Source: Methanobrevibacter ruminantium M1 (GTDB taxonomy: Archaea; Methanobacteriota; Methanobacteria; Methanobacteriales; Methanobacteriaceae). Taken from it: a stretch of DNA of 64,000 bases. Location of the stretch: contig NC_013790.1 of NCBI RefSeq assembly GCF_000024185.1, positions 2,417,001 to 2,481,000 of the forward strand, given 5' to 3'. This document shows, piece by piece, positions 57,459 to 64,000 of this stretch. The translations under genes and the position numbers were made by a program. The notes under the pieces were generated by a model. That model searched no databases and was not told the origin of the DNA. It was given only the letters and a program-made list of their open reading frames with translations. Positions within the stretch are counted from its first letter, which is position 1, and every line of letters begins with the position of its first letter.

Positions 57459-58709
57459 TTATAACCTACGCATACCAAAGAAGTTAATAGCTTCTATTAA
57501 TTCAATAAATGAACCTAATTCATGTTCAATGACTTCTTCTTCACTCATCCCACTGCTTAATTCTCCGTCAACACTTAAGGTATCAGGGCCAAATCCCACC
57601 AAACGTTGCTTTCCATCAGAGGATAGGATTCTTTCAGCATCCAATATATGAATGAAAGCTCTTCCCGGAAGAATGACAGCATCCTTTAGCTCATCCAAGT
57701 CTAAAGCCTCAAGGTCCTGCTTTGTCATAAGGCAGGCAATGTCCTTTTTAGTTGCAACTACATTTACATTGTCGGGAGCAATCTTATCAAAGATCTTCTT
57801 TAGGAAAGGAGCTGCAATCTTAGAGGTTAAAAGAGTTGCCTCTCCCCTAACTTCAGGCAGGATTCCTAAAAACTCCTCATACTCATCCTTAGCTATGATA
57901 AAAGGAGCGCCAATAGTAGGGTCCCCTAAAGGAGTTCCGGTAACTCTCATATCATATTCAGAATTGATCTCCTTTACAAGCTCTTCAAATTCAAGTGGCT
58001 CATGTGGAACGACTCCTTCAATGACAGGCTCGTTTCCAAGGATCAATCCCTGATCGTAGGAATTTGCAAATCTCATCATCATCAAGGCCTTTGCACCCCA
58101 CTCCTCAAGCTTATTGCAGGTATCCACCAAAGCCTGTCCATCGTTGACTCCAGGAATTATTACAGCTGCAGCATGCAAGTCAGCCCCTTCTGCAAAGAGT
58201 TGGGCTGCCTTTAGGGACTCTTCAGGAGTAGGATCAAGCATCCATTGTTTTCTAAGAGCCGGGTCAACTGAAAAGATGGTGTATGTAACCTCATTAACGC
58301 CATAGTTTAGGAATCTGCTTGCAATATCTCCATCGTCAATTCCCTTTCCGCTTGTATATCCTAAGTGGATTGGCAATTGCCATTGGTACAATGAAGCGAT
58401 AAGCTCTTCAAGCTGAGGATAGCAGCTTACATCACCACCACCGCTGATATTGACCTTAAGATTAGCGTCACGAACAGGGTTCATCATCAAAGCCATTTGT
58501 ACTTCGCTTAAGACTGTGAATGGCTGTTGAAATGGCTTGCCTGCTTCCTGAACTCCTTCAAGACATCGCTCACATCCCACCTTGTTTGGAGGGCAGTGCT
58601 GACATCCTAAAGCTTCGGTTAATGGCTTTACCTTTCTAAAGTAGCAAAACTTGCAATAACCTCTACAATCCTTCCCCGGAGTTCCACCAAGATCAGCTAT
58701 AACTTGCAT
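57459..58709 (-). CDS. mmp10: Mmp10, radical SAM McrA-arginine C-methyltransferase
   Basis: 416 residues from the ATG at 58709, placed 5 bases after GGAAG; the longer frame back to 58754 lacks such a site. The radical SAM cysteines are C15, C19 and C22 ('CRGYCKFCYF'), a CxxxCxxC motif; a second cysteine group is 'LGCQHCPPNKVGCERC'. The cobalamin-dependent enzyme methylates the McrA active-site arginine (R271 here). It is just upstream of the mcr operon, with 820 bp between. The assignment rests on motif, length and context. Confidence 0.88.
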   Translation of the reverse strand: MQVIADLGGTPGKDCRGYCKFCYFRKVKPLTEALGCQHCPPNKVGCERCLEGVQEAGKPFQQPFTVLSEVQMALMMNPVRDANLKVNISGGGDVSCYPQLEELIASLYQWQLPIHLGYTSGKGIDDGDIASRFLNYGVNEVTYTIFSVDPALRKQWMLDPTPEESLKAAQLFAEGADLHAAAVIIPGVNDGQALVDTCNKLEEWGAKALMMMRFANSYDQGLILGNEPVIEGVVPHEPLEFEELVKEINSEYDMRVTGTPLGDPTIGAPFIIAKDEYEEFLGILPEVRGEATLLTSKIAAPFLKKIFDKIAPDNVNVVATKKDIACLMTKQDLEALDLDELKDAVILPGRAFIHILDAERILSSDGKQRLVGFGPDTLSVDGELSSGMSEEEVIEHELGSFIELIEAINFFGMRRL

Positions 58710-58984
58710 AATTCTTCCTTCTAAATGAGATATGAAATAAATAAAAATAATCAATATGATTTATTAAAAAATAAATACTATAAATTATTATTTTAATTCT
58801 AATATTAATAGTTTATTTAATATTGATTTTAAAAAAATTAAAATAAAATTAATCTATTGAACAAAATTAGAAAAAACATAATTCAAAAAATGAAAAAAGT
58901 GAAAGAAAAACATAATAAAAAATAATTATATTATAATTTATTATATATAATAGTATTTATTTAGAAAATTTTTATGAAAATTAG

Positions 58985-59190
58985 AAAAAGAATAAAGAAA
59001 CTAAAAAGAATAAAGAAACTGAAAAGAATAAAGAAACTAAAAAGAATAAAGAAACTGAAAAGAATAAAGAAACTGAAAAGAATAAAGAAACTGAAAAGAA
59101 TAAAGAAACTAAAAAGAATAAAGAAACTAAAAAGAATAAAGAAACTAAAAAGAATAAAGAAACTAAAAAGAATAAAAAAATTAGAAAAAG
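58985..59190. repeat. 18-bp tandem repeat, about 11 copies
   Basis: AAAGAATAAAGAAACTAA and AAAGAATAAAGAAACTGA alternate irregularly. Because 18 is a multiple of three, all frames stay open and produce repetitive pseudo-proteins on both strands; none has coding character. It lies between mmp10 and mmp7; the rest of 58710-59227 is AT-rich spacer. Confidence 0.95.
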
Positions 59191-59227
59191 AATAAAGAAA
59201 AAATAGAAAAAAATAAAAAATATATGA

Positions 59228-60142
59228 TTAATCAACTAAAGAACTCTCAGTCAAGAGTTCTACAAGTATATAATCATAGAAATGTGATTTTTTAATGTTT
59301 GCAATGTCTTTTAGCTTTTGCTCTCCGATTACAACATTCTCAATCTCTTCATGATAATTGTCATAATCTAATTTTACCCTCAAGCCGCTTAATTGGCTTG
59401 TAACAGGTGTTGGAGAGAAAACCCCTTCAATTGCAGGGACCTGATTTTCTATCTCATTTTTAACTAGAATTGAAGGGACTATAGGAGGGTCTTGAGCCAA
59501 TTCCTTTTTACGTTTTTCAAGAAGGTCTTCAATTGTTTGAACAAGATGCTTTAAAGCCCTTATGTTTTCCCCTCTTTTTAATCTGCGAGGAATTCTACCA
59601 AGCCCTGGAACATATGCATCAACACCAGGAAGCTCTTCCAAGTCAATTTCAGGAGCTCCAGTAACAATCACTGGAATGTCAATGTCATTATAAAGATAAG
59701 CCTTATCCACAATGCACTGCTTAAAGCTTCCAAGAGCAAATATTGCTATGTCATGCTCTTCAATCAATGCCTTTTCGGTTTCGCTTATTCCAGCGGTTCC
59801 CTTTCCATGCCCACGGGCCAGACCGATCATATTGTCTTTTGCACCATAACGTCTAAGGTATTCGGAGATGTCACAGGCAGCATGTGGAAGGTGATGTCTT
59901 GCAAGGGTAGGGGAGACGATAGCTATCTCAGAGCCAGCCATAGGAGCTACAGAGAGCTCTCCTAAAAGCTCATTTGCCTTATCCTCTATAATCTTAACAT
60001 CATCAATAGGAACTGCCATGTTTAAGACAAGCTCCATCTGCAATATATTGGATTGGAGTACAAAACCGCCTAAATCCTCTATAAGTTCCTTTAATTCCTC
60101 ACTTTTGTGAATTCCACCTGTGAATGTTAATGTTTCATACAT
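59228..60142 (-). CDS. mmp7: Methanogenesis marker protein 7
   Basis: 304 residues of a methanogen-specific family; in Methanococcus it is part of the complex that activates Mcr with ATP, together with McrC. Family marks: '[20 protein letters not shown]' and '[20 protein letters not shown]', then '[20 protein letters not shown]'. Start ATG follows GGTGAT. It sits near mcr as a separate unit. Confidence 0.85.
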   Translation of the reverse strand: MYETLTFTGGIHKSEELKELIEDLGGFVLQSNILQMELVLNMAVPIDDVKIIEDKANELLGELSVAPMAGSEIAIVSPTLARHHLPHAACDISEYLRRYGAKDNMIGLARGHGKGTAGISETEKALIEEHDIAIFALGSFKQCIVDKAYLYNDIDIPVIVTGAPEIDLEELPGVDAYVPGLGRIPRRLKRGENIRALKHLVQTIEDLLEKRKKELAQDPPIVPSILVKNEIENQVPAIEGVFSPTPVTSQLSGLRVKLDYDNYHEEIENVVIGEQKLKDIANIKKSHFYDYILVELLTESSLVD

Positions 60143-60532
60143 TTCATCACCTTAAACTAATAATAATTGATAAATATAATTCCAAATTCATTTTCAAATC
60201 TAAATTTCACAATTTAATCAAAATTTTAAAAATTTATAAAGCAATTAAATATTCTAATTAAATATATTTTCATATTATATTATATAATTTATTATTTTTA
60301 TCTATTATTTTTATCTCGGTGAAATTTAAAAAAGAACATCAAAATAAAATAAAAAAAAAGTTTATCAATGCAAAAACTCAAAAAGCGAAAACTCAAATAA
60401 ATTCAAATAAAATTCAAGAATAAAATATATTATTTTTTATATTATTAATAATAAAGAATTAATTAACTAATTAAAAAACTAACAAAAAAATAAATATTTA
60501 CAATTATATTTATTTAGAATTTTTTTAACTAA
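60143..60532. other. Divergent AT-rich spacer, no gene seen
   Basis: Between mmp7 (minus) and the HerA-like gene (plus). No RNA gene recognised. Confidence 0.4.
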
Positions 60533-60544
60533 ATGGGTGTTAAT

Positions 60545-62197
60545 ATGTATGCAGAAAACAATATATTGGTTGGAGCTAATGAGAATACAGAAGTTTACTT
60601 ATTATCCAAATTAGCTAATCGTCATGGCTTAATTGCCGGTGCAACAGGTACCGGTAAGACAGTTACCTTAAAAACACTTGCAGAAGCTTTCAGTGACATG
60701 GGAGTTCCAGTTTTCCTTGCTGATATGAAAGGAGACGTATCAGGACTTGCAAAGATAGGGGAACCTAGCTCAAAGACAACTGAAAGAATGGAAAAGTACA
60801 ATCTTGCAGATAAGGGATTCATCTTCAAGTCATATCCTGTTGAATTCTGGGACCTTTACGGCGAGAAAGGATTGCCTATTAGAGTTACAATCTCTGAAAT
60901 GGGTCCTCAGCTTCTATCAAAAATATTGAACCTTACTGAAGCGCAGGAAGGTGTCTTGAACATTGTATTCCGTGTGGCAGATGATGAAAATCTCCTTCTA
61001 ATTGACATTAAGGACTTAAAGTCAATGATTAACCATGTAAGCGACAATGCCGAACTCTATGAATCAAAATACGGCGCAGTGGCTAAAAAGTCAGCAACTA
61101 CACTCCTCAGATCATTGCTTGCCCTTGAAGAGCAAGGAGGAGACATGTTCTTTGGAGAGCCTGCACTTGAGCTTGAAGACTTCATGCAATGCGACGATGA
61201 AGGAAAAGGAATAATCAATATCTTAGATTCCGTAAAGCTTTCTACCGCACCTGAACTCTATTCCACATTCTTGTTATGGATGATTTCCGAACTCTATGAA
61301 AAGATGCCTGAAGTTGGTGACATGGACAAGCCAAAATTCATTTTCTTCTTTGATGAGGCTCACCTCTTATTTGACGATATGGCTCCAGCGGTACAGAAGA
61401 AAATTGAACAAATAGTGAAACTTATCCGTTCAAAAGGAGTGGGACTATACTTCATTAGCCAAAGCCCATCCGACATACCTGATAGCGTCCTTGCACAGCT
61501 TGGAAACAGGGTACAGCATGCATTACATGCCTACACCCCTAAAGAGCAAAAGGCAGTAAAGACTGCTGCTGAAACATTCAGACCAAACCCTGCATTCGAT
61601 ACAAAAGAAGTAATTTCCAATTTAGGAACTGGTGAAGCATTGGTTTCCGTTCTTGAAGAGAAAGGTGCTCCAAGTGTAGTAGAGCAAGTGGACATACTCC
61701 CTCCACAAAGCTATATCGGAGCAATCGAAGACAATTTCAGAGCAGAACTTATGAGCATTTCGCCTTTAAGAGGCAAATATAAGGAAGCAGTCGATAGGGA
61801 GTCTGCTTATGAGATGCTATTAAATAAGATTGATAATAATCCAAACATTCAAACAGAGATACCTCCAGAAGCCCCTATTAGGGATATTCCTAATCAGGCC
61901 GAGCAAGCTCCAAGTCAGCCACAAGCACAGCAAGCCCCTCAACAGGCACCTAGTCAGCCACAAGCACAGCAAGCCCCTCAAGAAGAGGCTCCTAAACAGA
62001 AAGGATTGCTTGATGATGTTATTGGAATAGCTGTTGGAACTGCTGTAGACCAAATGACAAAACAAAACAAGACTACAAGATCTAGAAAAACCACTAAACA
62101 GACAACTGTTGAGAAAGCAACTTCAACTATGGTAAATACTGCAGCAAGAGAGGTTACAAAAGGAATTATTAGAGGATTATTTGGAAATATGAAATAA
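60545..62197 (+). CDS. HerA/FtsK-like ATPase, DUF853 (YjgR) family
   Basis: 550 residues from an ATG 6 bases after GGTG (an ATG at 60533 is less likely). Walker A is at 32-39 ('GATGTGKT') and Walker B in 'FIFFFDEAHLLF'; 'LYFISQSPSDIPDSVLAQLG' and 'GEALVSVLEEKGAP' follow, as in the YjgR group of HerA-type motor ATPases. The C-terminal 440-500 is a Pro/Gln/Ala linker made of two repeats of APSQPQAQQAPQ, then a basic tail. No NurA partner adjacent. Cellular role unknown. Confidence 0.85.
   Translation: MYAENNILVGANENTEVYLLSKLANRHGLIAGATGTGKTVTLKTLAEAFSDMGVPVFLADMKGDVSGLAKIGEPSSKTTERMEKYNLADKGFIFKSYPVEFWDLYGEKGLPIRVTISEMGPQLLSKILNLTEAQEGVLNIVFRVADDENLLLIDIKDLKSMINHVSDNAELYESKYGAVAKKSATTLLRSLLALEEQGGDMFFGEPALELEDFMQCDDEGKGIINILDSVKLSTAPELYSTFLLWMISELYEKMPEVGDMDKPKFIFFFDEAHLLFDDMAPAVQKKIEQIVKLIRSKGVGLYFISQSPSDIPDSVLAQLGNRVQHALHAYTPKEQKAVKTAAETFRPNPAFDTKEVISNLGTGEALVSVLEEKGAPSVVEQVDILPPQSYIGAIEDNFRAELMSISPLRGKYKEAVDRESAYEMLLNKIDNNPNIQTEIPPEAPIRDIPNQAEQAPSQPQAQQAPQQAPSQPQAQQAPQEEAPKQKGLLDDVIGIAVGTAVDQMTKQNKTTRSRKTTKQTTVEKATSTMVNTAAREVTKGIIRGLFGNMK
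61899..61990 (+). repeat. Coding repeat in the HerA-like gene
   Basis: CAGCCACAAGCACAGCAAGC followed by CCCTCAA occurs twice, 39 bp apart, encoding the APSQPQAQQAPQ linker repeat. Confidence 0.85.
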
Positions 62198-62199
62198 AT

Positions 62200-62265
62200 T
62201 CATATTTTCCTCTTTTTCTTATAAAATTCCTTATTTTTCTTATTTTTTATTATTTTATTATTTTA
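62200..62265 (+). terminator. Poly-T termination region after the HerA-like gene
   Basis: Several T runs follow the stop at 62197 (CCTCTTTTTCTT, TTATTTTTCTTATTTTTTA). Confidence 0.5.
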
Positions 62266-62408
62266 TTAATTTATTAATTTATGATTTTATTAATTATTTT
62301 TATCAAAAATCGTTGCATATAACTAATTATTATTTTAATCTTATTTTAGTATTAGAAGATTTAATTAAAAAAAGTGCTAATTTTATATATAACAATTAAG
62401 TGATTTTT

Positions 62409-62777
62409 ATGGTGGAATTAGATAGAGAAGAATTATACAGACAACTGGAAGAAATGGAAAACGATTTAAGACTTTATCCCATTGAAGAAGGATTGGAAGA
62501 TGATATAATTGATTATATCAATGGAAAAGAATTAAGTGATAATGAGAAGTGGGACCTTGAAAACAGACTTGAAGACTTCTTCTATGGTGCCAAACTCAAA
62601 TGCAGAAAGCCAACCTACTACTTTACAGACGGATTTGAGTTTTATGTTACAGAAATCTATATAGACTTTAGAATATTGGAGCACGTTCGTAAATCTTTTC
62701 CTAAATTCAATCAATTATCTGTATCATCTGAAATAGAACAGGGATTTTCTACATTGTCTGTTAAATTGACATTATAA
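62409..62777 (+). CDS. Small hypothetical protein
   Basis: 122 residues from the ATG at 62409; GTGAT at 62400-62404 is better read as its ribosome-binding site than as a start. It is acidic at the N-terminus ('ELDREELYRQLEEMENDL') and ends in a strand-rich half ('YYFTDGFEFYVTEIYIDFRI'). No family recognised. It lies between the HerA-like and nitroreductase genes. Confidence 0.65.
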   Translation: MVELDREELYRQLEEMENDLRLYPIEEGLEDDIIDYINGKELSDNEKWDLENRLEDFFYGAKLKCRKPTYYFTDGFEFYVTEIYIDFRILEHVRKSFPKFNQLSVSSEIEQGFSTLSVKLTL

Positions 62778-62905
62778 ATCCCAATTTGATTTTAAACCCC
62801 AATTTTGATTTATAAATCCATTTTTGTTTATAATTATTGATGACATAAATTAAAATTTTAAAAAAAGAAACCTACATCACAATTTATTTTAATTATAGAC
62901 CAAAA

Positions 62906-63703
62906 TCACCTATAATAAACATCAATCCCCTTATGAGGCACTGTTCTTCTGTATTTCACTCTAGGATAACCTATTACAAAAGCAGAATACATATGCTTGT
63001 GTGAATCTATCCCTGGGAAAAATTCCATCAATCTATCATGATCCAACTCATCTGCCTTAAGAGTGAAAAGGGAATAGAATCCTCCAAGGCCCATTGTATA
63101 AGCAAATAGCTCAAGCCTTGTACTTGCAATCAAGGCATTGGCAGAGTTTCTAGAAAAGGCTAAAATCATTTGATGGCCTTCCCAAAGAAGAGGGTGATTC
63201 TTATAATCTCCTTCTCCACGCAAATACTCGCCAAATTGCTTTATTCTAAAGAATTTATCCTCTTCAGCACTGATTATATCATAAACAAGATGCATAAATT
63301 CATCCAATTCATTATCAAGTACAACAAATTCAACATCTTGAGCATTTTGAGCACTTGGACTGTAATATGCTGCTTCAAAGAGCTTATTAAAGGTTTCTTT
63401 ATCTATCTTTTTCTTTTTAAACCAGCGAATGCTTCTTCGTTGCTTTAACAGATTCAGATAATCCTCGCTTGATACTGGAATCTCTTTAGGATTGTACTCG
63501 CCAACACGGTCTTTTTGACCATCAAAGCCCTTTAAAGAGATAGAATTTGATGGACAAATGGCTAAACAGTGGCCGCAATCAAAACAATCCCCATTATCCA
63601 CTTCCACTGCCTTTTTATCCACAACAATTATATTGTCCCTAATGCAGACAGTCTCACAGAGTTTACATCCAGTACAAGTCTCTTTATTAATGTTCAACTT
63701 CAT
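62906..63703 (-). CDS. Ferredoxin-nitroreductase fusion protein
   Basis: 265 residues. Residues 1-60 form a two-cluster 4Fe-4S ferredoxin ('CTGCKLCETVC', 'CFDCGHCLAICP'); residues about 80-265 are a nitroreductase-family flavoprotein ('RRSIRWFKKKKIDKETF', 'AYYSPSAQNAQDVEFVVL'). Such fusions, common in anaerobes, probably pass electrons from reduced ferredoxin to FMN for reduction of an unknown substrate. Start follows GAGTGATTAA. Confidence 0.88.
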   Translation of the reverse strand: MKLNINKETCTGCKLCETVCIRDNIIVVDKKAVEVDNGDCFDCGHCLAICPSNSISLKGFDGQKDRVGEYNPKEIPVSSEDYLNLLKQRRSIRWFKKKKIDKETFNKLFEAAYYSPSAQNAQDVEFVVLDNELDEFMHLVYDIISAEEDKFFRIKQFGEYLRGEGDYKNHPLLWEGHQMILAFSRNSANALIASTRLELFAYTMGLGGFYSLFTLKADELDHDRLMEFFPGIDSHKHMYSAFVIGYPRVKYRRTVPHKGIDVYYR

Positions 63704-63834
63704 TTAATCACTCAAAATGAATTTAAAAATAAAATAATTCTTTAATAGAATAAAAAATCAATAAAAAGAATTTAAATATAACAGTCATTTTAAAATAATA
63801 AAAAAAGATAAAATATATTTGATTTGAAAAAGAA

Positions 63835-64000
63835 TTATAATAATTCTTTAATTTGAGCTTTTACATCATCCAAACTTTGAGTTGGCTCAAATCTTGCAAC
63901 TACATTGCCTTCTCTGTCAACTAAAAATTTGGTAAAGTTCCATTTAATGTCATTGCTGTCCATATAATCTGGATTAATGCTTTCAAGGATTCCTTTTAAT
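63835..64000 (-). CDS. Glutathione peroxidase family protein, C-terminal part
   Basis: 55 residues at the window edge; the gene begins beyond base 64000. '[20 protein letters not shown]' is the conserved WNFxKFL segment of GPx/BtuE thiol peroxidases, with the motif Trp and Asn present. The catalytic Cys (or Sec) lies outside. The likely role is peroxide reduction using a thioredoxin-type donor, since methanogens lack glutathione. Confidence 0.85.
   Translation of the reverse strand, partial: LKGILESINPDYMDSNDIKWNFTKFLVDREGNVVARFEPTQSLDDVKAQIKELL

Noticed and set aside
58710-58754. Longer mmp10 start (MIIFIYFISHLEGRI...)
   Set aside because: The ATG at 58709 follows a good GGAAG and begins at the family's normal N-terminus; the extension has no site and is hydrophobic read-through.
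58974-59195. Open frames on both strands encoding KKLKRI-type or FFLVSL-type repeats
   Set aside because: They are readings of the 18-bp tandem array, whose length is a multiple of three; no coding character, no fitting ribosome-binding site.

Overview
The window is a stretch of a low-GC (roughly one third G+C, by eye) hydrogenotrophic methanogen chromosome, most likely Methanobrevibacter or a close relative in the Methanobacteriales. The evidence is a complete mcrBDCGA operon followed on the same strand by mtrEDCBAFGH, an mvhDGAB hydrogenase operon with a 12-cluster polyferredoxin, methanogenesis marker genes (mmp7, mmp10, mmp14), archaeal lipid and coenzyme genes (DGGGP synthase, mfnA, cobY/cobS) and archaeal translation genes (L10e, Pcc1, Trm56). 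AT-rich spacers are filled with short tandem repeats. No rRNA, tRNA, CRISPR array, IS or prophage was recognised.

Layout. 1-9.7 kb is a surface-polymer region: the end of a flippase, a hexapeptide acetyltransferase, two GT4 glycosyltransferases (the second has lost its C-terminus by an apparent +1/-1 shift), a large GT-C type membrane protein, DGGGP synthase and a zinc-ribbon/NERD-like membrane protein. 10-33.4 kb is mixed housekeeping: Ino1, PycB, LarC, a CobZ/CbiS-like protein with CobS, Trm56, DUF763, fumarase beta, MfnA, PEP synthase, L10e, Pcc1, a B-box-like acidic membrane protein, FKBP, a TmcAL-like nucleotidyltransferase, a small ribbon-helix-helix protein and PyrC. 33.7-37.7 kb is mvhDGAB. 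38.7-43.6 kb holds a VapBC-type toxin-antitoxin pair, SufC-SufB/D, a PRC-barrel protein and CobY. 43.9-60.1 kb is the methanogenesis core: mmp14, mtr, mcr, mmp10 and mmp7, all on the minus strand. 60.5-64 kb has a HerA-like ATPase, a small unknown protein, a ferredoxin-nitroreductase fusion and the end of a glutathione peroxidase.

How it works together. Mtr transfers the methyl group from tetrahydromethanopterin to coenzyme M while pumping sodium, Mcr reduces methyl-CoM to methane, and Mvh supplies electrons from H2 to the heterodisulfide reductase (not in the window). McrC and Mmp7 belong to the Mcr activation machinery, Mmp10 methylates the McrA arginine, and CobS, CobY and the CbiS-like protein supply the cobamide used by MtrA and Mmp10. 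PycB and PpsA feed carbon assimilation from pyruvate and PEP, and MfnA begins methanofuran synthesis.

Most distinctive non-coding signals: a terminator-like hairpin with a T6 tail just ahead of mtrE inside a 1-kb spacer, matching in form the genuine mtr terminator after mtrH; short duplications that copy the ends of neighbouring genes; a perfect GC-rich stem-loop touching the sufB/D stop; and a 17-bp iteron-like array next to a ribbon-helix-helix gene. None of these proves a new system, but the mtr leader and the duplicated gene ends merit a second look.
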